A stretch of DNA of 64,000 nucleotides from Aestuarierythrobacter sp037968495 (GTDB lineage: Bacteria > Pseudomonadota > Alphaproteobacteria > Sphingomonadales > Sphingomonadaceae): contig JBBKVP010000067.1 of the NCBI GenBank assembly GCA_037968495.1, positions 1 to 64,000 of the forward strand, written 5' to 3'. Both the position numbers and the translations under genes were made by a program. Below, in pieces: positions 34,148 through 42,837 of the stretch; within the stretch, counting starts at the first letter, position 1, and every line of letters starts with the position of its first letter. A model generated the notes under the pieces. The model made no database searches. It was given only the letters and a program-made list of their open reading frames with translations, and was not told where the DNA came from.

Positions 34148-34728
34148 TCCTCGTCATCGACAATTACGACAGTTTTACCTTCAATCTGGTCCATTATCTG
34201 ATGGAGCTGGGGGCTGAGGTGCGGGTCGAGCGTAATGATGCCCTGACAGCTGCCGAGGCGGTGGCGAGTGATGCCAAGGGCATTCTCATCTCGCCCGGCC
34301 CCTGTACCCCTGACGATGCGGGCATTTCGCTCGATCTGGTAAGCGCCTGCGCTGATGCGAAGCGACCATTACTTGGCGTTTGCCTTGGCCATCAGGCAAT
34401 CGGTCAGTATTTTGGCGGACAGGTCGTTCGCGGCGGGTTGATGCATGGGAAAACCTCACCGGTCACGCACGATAATAGTGGTGTTTTCGCTGATATTCCG
34501 TCTCCCTTCGCCGCGACGCGCTATCACTCGCTGATTGTCGAGAATGTCGGGGACGAGTTGCACATCAATGCCACCGCAGACGACGCCTATGTGATGGGTT
34601 TCCGGCACAAGGCCTTGCCAATCCACGGTGTCCAATTCCACCCGGAAAGCATTGCAACTGAATATGGGCATGAGCTGCTCGCCAACTTCCTCAAAATATG
34701 CGGTATCGAAGCGAAAGACCGGACATGA
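34144..34728 (+). CDS. trpG: Anthranilate synthase component II (glutamine amidotransferase)
   Basis: The 194-residue class I glutaminase supplies ammonia to TrpE (or to PabB if shared). It shows VIDNYDSFTFNLVHYL at the start, the nucleophile in LLGVCLGHQAIGQYFGG, and the His-Glu pair in GVQFHPESIATEYG. It starts in the stop of the lipoprotein gene and overlaps trpD by ATGA. Confidence 0.95.
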   Translation: MILVIDNYDSFTFNLVHYLMELGAEVRVERNDALTAAEAVASDAKGILISPGPCTPDDAGISLDLVSACADAKRPLLGVCLGHQAIGQYFGGQVVRGGLMHGKTSPVTHDNSGVFADIPSPFAATRYHSLIVENVGDELHINATADDAYVMGFRHKALPIHGVQFHPESIATEYGHELLANFLKICGIEAKDRT

Positions 34729-35717
34729 GCACACTGCCCCCTATTGATGCCCATCTGAACGCTGCAGAGGCTGAGGAAGCATTTGGCCGTTTGCTCGATG
34801 GCGGTGTGCCAGAAGCGGAGATCGAGCGATTCCTGATCGACTTATCGGAGCGCGGCGAGACCGAAGATGAAATTGCCGGAGCCGCGCGGGCTCTGCGGGC
34901 GCGTTTGATCCCGATTGAAGCCCCCGCAAACGCCATGGACGTATGCGGCACGGGCGGAGACGGTCACCATACGCTCAACGTATCGACCGCAGTCAGCCTT
35001 GTCGTTGCTGCTTGCGGAGTTCCGGTAGCCAAGCACGGCAACCGCGCTGCCTCTTCGAAGGCTGGAGCCGCCGATACGCTGGAGGCTTTGGGCCTCGATA
35101 TGGACGCAGCAGGCCGGACAGCAGAGCAGACATTGCGCGATCTTGGCATCTGTTTCCTGTTTGCAAAGAACCATCACCCTGCGATGGGCCGCATCCAGCC
35201 CATCCGTCAGCGGATTGGTAAACGGACGATCTTCAATCTTATGGGGCCGCTATCGAACCCTGCGCGCGTACAAAACCAACTTATCGGCATCGCCCGCCCA
35301 GCCTATGTGCCGATTTACGCGGGCGCGATGGCTCGGCTTGGCACAGGCCGCGCGCTGATTGTATCGGGTGATGAGGGCTTGGATGAGCTCAGCCTCGCCG
35401 GGGGCAATGAAATGGCCGATGTCAAAGGCAATGATTTCGAAATGAAGCGCATTGATGCAAGCGAGCTTGGTCTGCCGCACGCACCGGTCGAGGCCATCAG
35501 AGGCGGCGATCCCGTGCATAATGCCGCTGCCCTGCGCGCATTGCTCAAGGGCGCTCCCGGCCCTTACCGTGATGCCGTCCTGTTCAATGCCGCAGCATCG
35601 CTCCTGGTTGCGGACGAGGTCGATAGCTGGACGGACGGAGTTGAAGAAGCGGCGGAGGCGCTGGACAAAGGCCTTGCCTACACTTTGCTCGATTGTTGGA
35701 TTGCTTCGGTAAAATGA
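34725..35717 (+). CDS. trpD: Anthranilate phosphoribosyltransferase
   Basis: The 330-residue enzyme attaches phosphoribose to anthranilate. PRPP binding is seen in DVCGTGGDGHHTLNVSTAVS and KHGNRAASSKAGAADTLEAL; the anthranilate/metal segment is in VSGDEGLDELSLAG. ATG at 34725 overlaps the trpG stop (ATGA); an in-frame ATG at 34698 would overlap trpG more. Confidence 0.96.
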   Translation: MSTLPPIDAHLNAAEAEEAFGRLLDGGVPEAEIERFLIDLSERGETEDEIAGAARALRARLIPIEAPANAMDVCGTGGDGHHTLNVSTAVSLVVAACGVPVAKHGNRAASSKAGAADTLEALGLDMDAAGRTAEQTLRDLGICFLFAKNHHPAMGRIQPIRQRIGKRTIFNLMGPLSNPARVQNQLIGIARPAYVPIYAGAMARLGTGRALIVSGDEGLDELSLAGGNEMADVKGNDFEMKRIDASELGLPHAPVEAIRGGDPVHNAAALRALLKGAPGPYRDAVLFNAAASLLVADEVDSWTDGVEEAAEALDKGLAYTLLDCWIASVK

Positions 35718-36499
35718 ACAAGCTGGACGAAATCTGCGCCACAAAGCGTGAAGAGGTTGCCGCACGTAAGGCGGCATTTTCTCTTGATGATCTGCAGAGC
35801 CTTTCTTCGGGGCAAACTACTCCGCGGGGATTTCGCGCTGCACTGGAAGCCAAGGCGGCGAATGGCTTTGGCTTGATCGCGGAAATCAAGAAAGCTTCAC
35901 CCTCCAAAGGTTTGATCCGAGATAATTTCCGTCCCGCTGATCATGCCAGAGCCTATGAAGCGGGCGGTGCTGATTGCTTATCTGTCCTCACCGATGCACC
36001 CTATTTTCAAGGTCATGAGCGTTTTCTGGTAGAGGCGCGTAACGCTTGCGCCCTCCCTGTCCTTCGCAAGGACTTCATGGTCGATCCTTGGCAAGTGTTG
36101 GAGTCCCGTTCTATCGGAGCCGACGCGATCCTGATTATCGTCGCAGCACTTGGCGACACGGAAATGGCCGAGATCGAGGCCGCTTCCATGGAGCTCGGTA
36201 TGGATGTGCTGGTCGAAGTGCATGACGAGGCTGAGCTGGAGCGCGCATCCAAGCTCAAGTCGCGTCTGATCGGCGTAAACAACCGCGATCTGAAGCGCTT
36301 TGTGACCGATCTTGGTGTGACCGAACGGCTTGCCCCGCTTGTTCCCGAAGGCACGTTGTTGGTCGGTGAAAGCGGAATTTCCAGCCATGCCGATCTCGAA
36401 CGACTTGCGCGTAGCGACGTGCGCTGCTTCCTTGTCGGGGAAAGTCTGATGCGGCATGATGACGTCATGATGGCAACTCAGAAACTGCTCGGCAAATGA
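35714..36499 (+). CDS. trpC: Indole-3-glycerol-phosphate synthase
   Basis: The 261-residue TIM-barrel enzyme closes the indole ring. Signature stretches: LIAEIKKASPSKGLIRDNF, LSVLTDAPYFQGHERFL, VLRKDFMVDPWQVLESRS, IGVNNRDLKRF and VGESGISSHADL. The trpF and trpBA products are not encoded here. ATGA overlaps on both sides link it to trpD and moaC. Confidence 0.96.
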   Translation: MNKLDEICATKREEVAARKAAFSLDDLQSLSSGQTTPRGFRAALEAKAANGFGLIAEIKKASPSKGLIRDNFRPADHARAYEAGGADCLSVLTDAPYFQGHERFLVEARNACALPVLRKDFMVDPWQVLESRSIGADAILIIVAALGDTEMAEIEAASMELGMDVLVEVHDEAELERASKLKSRLIGVNNRDLKRFVTDLGVTERLAPLVPEGTLLVGESGISSHADLERLARSDVRCFLVGESLMRHDDVMMATQKLLGK

Positions 36500-36969
36500 G
36501 TAGGTTAAGCCACCTTGATGAGGCCGGCAATGCACAAATGGTCGATGTCGGCGGTAAAGCCGTGACGCGCCGTGAGGCTGTTGCGACCGGACGTATCAAG
36601 ATGTCAGACGAGGCCGCCGCTGCCATTCGTGACGGTACAGTTCCAAAAGGCGACGTTATCGCTGCGGCCCGCATCGCCGGGATTATGGCCGCCAAGAAAA
36701 CGGGTGAGTTGATCCCGCTGTGTCACCCGCTTGCGCTGGATTCAGTGGCGATCAACTTTGAATTGATGGCGAATGGTGTTGAAGTCACTGCCACTGCCGC
36801 CCTGTCGGGTAAGACTGGTATAGAAATGGAAGCTTTAACAGCGGTTTCAATAGCACTCCTGACAATCTATGACATGGTTAAATCAGTCGACAAGGCGATG
36901 TTAATCGCGGGTGTCCGGTTGAAATCCAAGACCGGCGGAAAATCGGGCGACTGGCACGCACCGCAATGA
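36496..36969 (+). CDS. moaC: Cyclic pyranopterin monophosphate synthase
   Basis: MoaC makes cPMP, the first pterin of the molybdenum cofactor pathway, after the MoaA step. The 157-residue product has SHLDEAGNAQMVDVGGKAVT, the active-site LIPLCHPLALDSV and GIEMEALTAVSIALLTIYDM with KSVDKAM. It is coupled by ATGA to trpC upstream and moeA downstream. Confidence 0.96.
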   Translation: MSRLSHLDEAGNAQMVDVGGKAVTRREAVATGRIKMSDEAAAAIRDGTVPKGDVIAAARIAGIMAAKKTGELIPLCHPLALDSVAINFELMANGVEVTATAALSGKTGIEMEALTAVSIALLTIYDMVKSVDKAMLIAGVRLKSKTGGKSGDWHAPQ

Positions 36970-38156
36970 CCGAGTTGCTGCCCTTCGAAGAAGCGCAGCG
37001 CCAATTGATCGGTCTTGCGCGGCCGCTTCAGACTGAGACCAGAAGTGCAAACAATGCTGTCGGCCATTATCTAGCAGAGCCCCTGATCGCGCGTAGAACG
37101 CAGCCAATAGCTGATTTATCGGCGATGGACGGCTATGCGATCTGCGGAGGCGGACCGTGGCGTTTGGTCGGAGAAAGCCGAGCAGGACGTCTGTTTGGGG
37201 GCACCTTGCGGGATGGCGAAGCGGTGCGGATATCAACCGGTGCAATTATGCCAAGCGGTTCGGACCGGGTGCTCATCCAGGAAAATGCTGAGATAGATGG
37301 CGATGTTTTAACTGCGCCGGCAGGCCCGCCCTTTGCCGGGCGGCACATCCGCCGCAAGGGTTTCGACTTCAGAAAGGGTGATAGCTTGTTGAATGCTGGC
37401 GTTTGCCTTGGCCCTGCACAACTGGCCTTGGCGCTGTCCGCGAGCGCGACGTCTGTGAAGGTCCACCGCATGCCGGGTATCGCGATAATCGACTGCGGGG
37501 ACGAGCTTAGCCCTGACCCAGGTAAACCCTCACCGCATCAAATTCCGGCCAGCAACGGCGCTATGATTGCCGCCATGAATCGTGAATTATCCAGCGATAT
37601 TAAACATATCGGACCGGTTCCTGACAGATTGGATGCATTGGAACAAGCTTTTGATGAAGCGGACCAAGCGGATGTCATAGTAACCAGCGGCGGAGCATCG
37701 GTCGGCGATCACGATTTTGTGCGCCCCGCGCTCGAAGCTTGGGGTGCGGAAATCGCGTTCTGGCGAATCGCCATGCGTCCGGGAAAGCCGCTATTGGTTG
37801 CCCGGCGCGGCGAGCAGATCATACTTGGCTTGCCCGGGAACCCGGTTTCCAGCTTCGTCACCGCGCAATTTTTTTTATTGCCCCTGTTAAGGGCGCTCTC
37901 CGGCGCTTCCAAGTTGTTCCCCCAGTCAGTTCGAGCGACGCTCAACAAACCTTTGGCTGCTGGAGGGCCAAGGCTGCACTTCATTCGTGCGGTCTATGAA
38001 CAAGGCCGCGTCACACCGATTGAAGAGCAAGACAGCAGCGCGCTTGCTGCTTTGTCGTTAGCGAATGCGTTGATCGAGCGTCCTGTTGACTGCACCTCTG
38101 GGACCGTGGGCGACGAAGTTCAGGTCTATTTGCTCCAAAATGGCGGGATTGCTTGA
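36966..38156 (+). CDS. moeA: Molybdopterin molybdenumtransferase
   Basis: MoeA inserts molybdate into adenylylated molybdopterin. The 396-residue protein has the signature IADLSAMDGYAICGG, the MoCF-binding TSGGASVGDHDFVRPALEAWG and LGLPGNPVSSFVTAQFFLLPLL, and a C-terminal beta domain. It closes the run of ATGA-coupled genes that began with trpE; 134 bases follow before lexA. Confidence 0.95.
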   Translation: MTELLPFEEAQRQLIGLARPLQTETRSANNAVGHYLAEPLIARRTQPIADLSAMDGYAICGGGPWRLVGESRAGRLFGGTLRDGEAVRISTGAIMPSGSDRVLIQENAEIDGDVLTAPAGPPFAGRHIRRKGFDFRKGDSLLNAGVCLGPAQLALALSASATSVKVHRMPGIAIIDCGDELSPDPGKPSPHQIPASNGAMIAAMNRELSSDIKHIGPVPDRLDALEQAFDEADQADVIVTSGGASVGDHDFVRPALEAWGAEIAFWRIAMRPGKPLLVARRGEQIILGLPGNPVSSFVTAQFFLLPLLRALSGASKLFPQSVRATLNKPLAAGGPRLHFIRAVYEQGRVTPIEEQDSSALAALSLANALIERPVDCTSGTVGDEVQVYLLQNGGIA

Positions 38157-38180
38157 CTCGTAGTCCGGTGTTGCTTAATT

Positions 38181-38195
38181 GTTCCGCATTCGTTC
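38181..38195 (+). promoter_or_regulatory. SOS box (LexA operator) of lexA
   Basis: GTTC at 38181-38184, seven bases, then GTTC at 38192-38195: a perfect match to the alphaproteobacterial LexA site GTTC-N7-GTTC, located 96 bases before the lexA start. Autoregulation of lexA is expected. Confidence 0.8.
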
Positions 38196-38290
38196 ACTGA
38201 CTGGGCCACTTTTGGTTCAGGCTGGAACATCGAGCTAGAACAAAGACGTCCGGGGCTATTAAGGCCGGCGCGATAAGGGAGTGACCCGAA

Positions 38291-38980
38291 ATGCTGACTG
38301 CCAAACAGCACGAATTGATCCGTTTCATCCAAGCTCGGCTTGAGGAGACCGGCATTTCGCCCTCCTTTGAAGAAATGAAAGAAGCGCTCGACCTTAAGTC
38401 CAAGTCCGGCGTTCACCGCCTGATTTCGGCGCTGGAGGAACGCGGCTTCATCCGGCGTCTGCCTAATCGTGCACGCGCTCTGGAAGTGCTCAAGCAGCCT
38501 GAAGATGTTAGCCCGGCTGCTGCTCGAACTGCTCCGACCAATGATGTGCTGGCCTCGACAGTACAAACACCATCGGCGCGGCCTGAACCTGCCAACGATG
38601 TTATCGAAATCCCGCTCCATGGCCGAATTGCTGCTGGTGCGCCGATTGAGGCATTCGAAGATCATTCAATGCTGCCCGTTCCCGCCGCCCTTTTGGGTTC
38701 AGGCGAACATTATGCGCTTGAAGTATCAGGCGATTCGATGATCGAGGCCGGTATTTTTGATGGCGATTTTGCATTGGTTAAGCGCACCAACACGGCGCGC
38801 GACGGTGAAATCGTTGTGGCTTTGGTCGATAATACGGAAGCGACGCTGAAGTATCTCCGCAAGGAAGGTGGGAAGGTTGTTCTCGATCCTGCCAATGCTG
38901 CCTATGAAGCCCAGATTTATAATCCCGGTCAGGTCGAAGTTCAGGGCAAGCTTGCCGGGCTTTTGCGCCGCTACCACTGA
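38291..38980 (+). CDS. lexA: SOS repressor LexA
   Basis: The 229-residue repressor has an N-terminal winged helix (LTAKQHELIRFIQARLEETG, then SGVHRLISALEERGFIRRLPNRAR in two parts), a linker, the Ala115-Gly116 cleavage site in HGRIAAGAPIE, and the Ser149/Lys187 dyad in VSGDSMIEAG and EATLKYLRK. RecA-stimulated self-cleavage relieves repression of DNA-repair genes. The linker is somewhat longer than in E. coli, usual for alphaproteobacteria. An SOS box lies upstream. Confidence 0.96.
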   Translation: MLTAKQHELIRFIQARLEETGISPSFEEMKEALDLKSKSGVHRLISALEERGFIRRLPNRARALEVLKQPEDVSPAAARTAPTNDVLASTVQTPSARPEPANDVIEIPLHGRIAAGAPIEAFEDHSMLPVPAALLGSGEHYALEVSGDSMIEAGIFDGDFALVKRTNTARDGEIVVALVDNTEATLKYLRKEGGKVVLDPANAAYEAQIYNPGQVEVQGKLAGLLRRYH

Positions 38981-39038
38981 TTATTTGGCGGAGGTGCCGG
39001 TTTAACGAACCCAAGGGCGCACTGAATTTGCTTCAGGG

Positions 39039-39832
39039 CTACCAAGGTCTCCACCAGGCATGTTCACCCTTATGCTCGGCGACACTGTCGATCCGCTGAT
39101 TAGGCAGGTAGATGGCCAGGCCGCTCTATTGCCCCAGAAAATTGCGATCAGCCTTGAGCCATTTCGGGCGGCAGCTGCGCGGCAAAAAGCGCTCGGCGAT
39201 GACTATATCCGCCCGGTAGCATGGGCGGCGCAGGAGGCATCAACCGCGCTCTCAAGCGGATCGTGGCGCCCTCTCGGATATTCTCAAGATCGTTCTTGAT
39301 CCGCAAATTCATGCGAATCTTTTGGGCCGAGCCGGTTTCCGAATTGCGCATCGCCAGGATCAGACGCACACGCTCTTTTGATGTCTGTTCCTCGCGGTCG
39401 AGCACCTCGGCATCGAACCGCTCAACGCACGGATAATCGAGCGGATCGGCTCCGACCATTTCCGAGCGCGCCCAAACGAGCGCCGTCCCCGCCGCAATAA
39501 CCAGCCCCATAGCAGTGAGCGCAATACGTAAACTTGCCCGCCGCTCCTCGGCACGCCAAATTGCGCTGGCGGCGATCGCCATCAGCAATCCTGTGACAGT
39601 GACGGCGAGCCACTGCCAAGGCTGGGCGAAGGTGCACATAATGCGATCCCGCCCCGCCGGCAAAGCCGACCGCGAGCCAAGGGCCGCTATCGAAGCCGGC
39701 TCGGGAAAGGAATTGCTCGGCGTAATCGCCGATACTGGACAAGCGGAGTTTGCTCCGCCAAGGCTGCTGCATTGCAGCATTGGCCAGCATTCCTGCCGCC
39801 TCTACGGGCACCCGAGTGCGACCCGATGCCAT
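39039..39832 (-). pseudogene. comEC: comEC remnant with frameshifts, a central deletion and a stop codon
   Basis: ATG at 39832 opens DYAEQFLSRAGFDSGPWLAV, as in sphingomonad ComEC. Two one-base losses at ~39620-39645 shift the frame; the gene resumes as FAQPWQWLAVTVTGLLMAI, the N-terminal membrane and OB-fold region to MPPAPPMLPGGY (~39205). Homology then stops. In a third frame the last ~45 codons match a ComEC C terminus (RPKWLKADRNFLGQ, internal TAG, SGLAIYLPNQRIDSVAEH, then WWRPW and stop at 39039). The competence channel and metallo-beta-lactamase domains (~400-500 codons) are gone. DNA uptake by this route should be lost unless another copy exists. Confidence 0.82.
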
Positions 39833-39860
39833 CAACTTATTGGAAAGTAACCCAGACCAC

Positions 39861-41285
39861 ATGGCAAGCGATAACACGCAAATTGTCACCCGCTTTGCAC
39901 CGTCCCCAACGGGCTTCCTGCACATTGGCGGCGCACGGACAGCGCTGTTTAACTGGCTGTTTGCACGGCATCATGGCGGCAAGGCACTGCTCCGCATTGA
40001 AGATACGGATAAGGCACGCTCCACGCAGGCAGCGATCGACGCCATTCTTGATGGGTTGGGCTGGCTAGGCCTGGATTACGATGAAGAGCCGACATTCCAG
40101 TCGAGCTGTGCGGACCGTCATGCCGAAGTCGCACATAAGATGCTCGATGCCGGACATGCCTATCGCTGCTTCGCAACAACCGACGAGCTTGCGGAAATGC
40201 GTGATGCGCAGCGCGCGGCCAAACAGCCGCTGCGTTATGATGGCCGCTGGCGTGACCGCGATCCTTTCGAGGCTCCAGAAGGCACTCCCTTCACCGTTCG
40301 GTTGAGGGTCACGAAAGAAGGCTCGACCTCGATCAGGGACCTTGTCCAAGGTGAAGTGACCGTCCAGAATGAAGAGATAGACGACTATATCATCCTGCGC
40401 GCTGATGGCTCGCCGACTTATATGCTCGCGGCGGTTGTCGACGATCATGACATGGGCTGCACGCACATCATTCGCGGCGATGATCATTTGAATAACGCGT
40501 TTCGCCAATTGCCTATCTATCATGCGATGGACAAGATCGAAGGTGGTTGGAACGATCCGATCTATGCGCACATCCCGCTGATCCACGGGTCTGACGGTGC
40601 AAAACTGTCGAAGCGACACGGCGCATTGGGCGTAGAAACCTACCGCGATGAAATGGGCATCATCCCTGATGCCTTGTTTAACTATCTGCTCCGGCTTGGC
40701 TGGGGCTATGGTGACAAGGAAGTTATCTCCCGCGCCGAAGCGATTGAATTGTTTGACCTGAGCGGTGTGGGTAAGAGCCCTTCCCGCTTCGATATTGCAA
40801 AGCTGCAAAACCTCAACGGCCTTTATATCCGCGAAATGGATGACGCGAAACTCGCAGCGCTGGTGGGTGCGCGGATCGCAGGTGAGCATGACGCCGCCTT
40901 GCTGGAACAAGCGATGCCCGTCCTGAAAACCCGTGCGAAGGATATTGATGAGCTGGTCGAAGGCAGCGCGTTTCTGTTCGAACAGCGCCCGCTTGTCCTT
41001 ACGGAAAAGGCAGCCTCGCTGCTCGATGATGATGGAAAGGGCCGATTAGCGCAGGTTTCAGAGCGCTTGGCGGCGGAAAAGGACTGGACTTTAGAGGCTC
41101 TGGAGGCCAGTCTTAAATCGCTTGCCGAAGAACTCGAACTGGGTCTCGGCAAGCTGGCGCAACCCTTACGGGCTGCGCTTACCGGGCGAACCACTTCACC
41201 CGGAATTTTCGATGTGCTGGTGCTACTCGGCAAGGAAGAAAGCCTCGCGCGGATTGACGCGCAAGCAGCACCAGTGGGCAATTAA
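39861..41285 (+). CDS. gltX: Glutamyl-tRNA synthetase
   Basis: The 474-residue class I synthetase charges tRNA-Glu (and tRNA-Gln if a GatCAB route operates). It shows RFAPSPTGFLHIGGARTALF (HIGH motif), IIRGDDHLNNAFRQ and the KMSKS-type GAKLSKRHGALGVE, with a helical anticodon-binding C terminus. ATG at 39861 begins the catalytic domain (MASDNTQIVTRF); an upstream in-frame start would run into comEC sequence. It precedes gltA by 25 bases. Confidence 0.95.
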   Translation: MASDNTQIVTRFAPSPTGFLHIGGARTALFNWLFARHHGGKALLRIEDTDKARSTQAAIDAILDGLGWLGLDYDEEPTFQSSCADRHAEVAHKMLDAGHAYRCFATTDELAEMRDAQRAAKQPLRYDGRWRDRDPFEAPEGTPFTVRLRVTKEGSTSIRDLVQGEVTVQNEEIDDYIILRADGSPTYMLAAVVDDHDMGCTHIIRGDDHLNNAFRQLPIYHAMDKIEGGWNDPIYAHIPLIHGSDGAKLSKRHGALGVETYRDEMGIIPDALFNYLLRLGWGYGDKEVISRAEAIELFDLSGVGKSPSRFDIAKLQNLNGLYIREMDDAKLAALVGARIAGEHDAALLEQAMPVLKTRAKDIDELVEGSAFLFEQRPLVLTEKAASLLDDDGKGRLAQVSERLAAEKDWTLEALEASLKSLAEELELGLGKLAQPLRAALTGRTTSPGIFDVLVLLGKEESLARIDAQAAPVGN

Positions 41286-41310
41286 GATGATACGTTAAGG
41301 AGTACGCATT

Positions 41311-42597
41311 TTGGCGGACAAACAGGCTACACTGGCATTGGGCGGCCAGAATTATGATTATCCCGTGCTGAGCGGCAGTGTCGGCCCCGATGTGGTCGAT
41401 ATCCGCAAGATGTATGCACAAACGGGTGCATTCACGTTTGACCCGGGTTTCACCTCGACCGCCAGCTGCGAAAGCGCGCTGACCTATATTGATGGCCAAG
41501 AAGGCGTTCTACTCCATCGCGGCTATCCGATTGGCCAGCTTGCTGAGCATTCCAGCTTTATGGAAGTGTCGCATTTGCTGCTCAACGGTGAGCTGCCGAC
41601 GGCAGAAGAGCTTGACGATTTCACATATACGATCACGCGGCACACGATGCTGCATGATCAGCTTCGCCAGTTCTATCAGGGCTTCCGCCGCGATGCGCAC
41701 CCGATGGCCATCATGTGCGGCGTTGTCGGCGCATTATCTGCTTTCTATCATGACAGCACCGATATTGCCGACCCTGATCACCGTAAGATCAGCAGTCATC
41801 GCCTGATTGCCAAAATGCCGACGATCGCTGCTAATGCCTTTAAGTATTCCATCGGCCAACCATTCATGCATCCGGATAACTCGCTGTCATACACGGGCAA
41901 TTTCCTGCGGATGACGTTCGGTGTTCCGGCAGAGGAATATGAAGTTATCCCGGCTGTCGAAAAAGCTATGGACCGGATTTTCATCCTCCATGCTGATCAC
42001 GAGCAGAACGCTTCGACTTCAACCGTACGCCTTGCTGGTTCGTCGGGCGCAAACCCGTTTGCCTGCGTTGCGGCGGGTATCGCTTGTCTTTGGGGCCCTG
42101 CCCACGGCGGCGCCAACGAGGCAGCGCTTAACATGCTGCGCGAAATTGGAACGCCGGACCGTATCCCGCACTATATCGAGCGGGCAAAAGACAAGAACGA
42201 TCCGTTCCGTCTGATGGGCTTCGGCCACCGCGTTTATAAGAATTATGACCCGCGTGCGACTGTTATGCAGAAAACCGTTCGCGAAGTGTTTGATGCGCTG
42301 AAAGTTGACGACCCGCTCTTCGAAACGGCTCTGCGCCTTGAAGAAATGGCTCTGAATGATCCATACTTCATCGAGAAGAAGCTATTCCCGAATGTAGATT
42401 TCTATTCGGGCGTGATTTTGTCGGCCATCGGTTTCCCGACGACGATGTTCACCGCACTGTTCGCCCTCGCCCGCACCGTGGGTTGGGTCGCGCAGTGGAA
42501 CGAGATGATCTCTGATCCCGGCCAAAAAATTGGGCGTCCGCGTCAGCTATACACCGGCCCGACGCAGCGCGATTACGTGCCCGTAGGCGAGCGCTAA
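41311..42597 (+). CDS. gltA: Citrate synthase
   Basis: The 428-residue type II (hexameric, Gram-negative) citrate synthase starts at TTG, supported by AAGGAG eight bases upstream. Catalytic residues lie in LHADHEQNASTSTVRLAGSS (His), GPAHGGANEAAL (His) and VDFYSGVILSAIG (Asp). It condenses acetyl-CoA with oxaloacetate. Coupling to gltX is close but may also involve readthrough. Confidence 0.96.
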   Translation: MADKQATLALGGQNYDYPVLSGSVGPDVVDIRKMYAQTGAFTFDPGFTSTASCESALTYIDGQEGVLLHRGYPIGQLAEHSSFMEVSHLLLNGELPTAEELDDFTYTITRHTMLHDQLRQFYQGFRRDAHPMAIMCGVVGALSAFYHDSTDIADPDHRKISSHRLIAKMPTIAANAFKYSIGQPFMHPDNSLSYTGNFLRMTFGVPAEEYEVIPAVEKAMDRIFILHADHEQNASTSTVRLAGSSGANPFACVAAGIACLWGPAHGGANEAALNMLREIGTPDRIPHYIERAKDKNDPFRLMGFGHRVYKNYDPRATVMQKTVREVFDALKVDDPLFETALRLEEMALNDPYFIEKKLFPNVDFYSGVILSAIGFPTTMFTALFALARTVGWVAQWNEMISDPGQKIGRPRQLYTGPTQRDYVPVGER

Positions 42598-42642
42598 AAC
42601 ATACTTTTCCGCTAACAGGTTCGACTGACAGGACAGCGCCCT

Positions 42643-42837
42643 ATGCTTCGATACATCCTACAGATATTCGGAGTGGCGCTGGTCCTGTCAGGCGGCTTGT
42701 GGACCCTGCAGGGCCTTGGATTGGTCCAATGGCCTGCCGATAGCTTCATGCTCAATCAAAGTAGGTGGGCTTTATACGGCGTAATTACGCTGATAATTGG
42801 CTTGGGGATGCTCTGGAGCGCTCGCAGCCGGCCTTAG
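42643..42837 (+). CDS. Small two-helix membrane protein, unknown function
   Basis: The 64-residue product has two hydrophobic stretches (LQIFGVALVLSGGLWTLQGL and ALYGVITLIIGLGMLWSA) with a short polar loop (PADSFMLNQSRW). It lies 45 bases after gltA and ends in a four-base convergent overlap with the kinase-like gene. Similar small proteins with this loop occur in sphingomonads; no function is known to me. Confidence 0.7.
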   Translation: MLRYILQIFGVALVLSGGLWTLQGLGLVQWPADSFMLNQSRWALYGVITLIIGLGMLWSARSRP

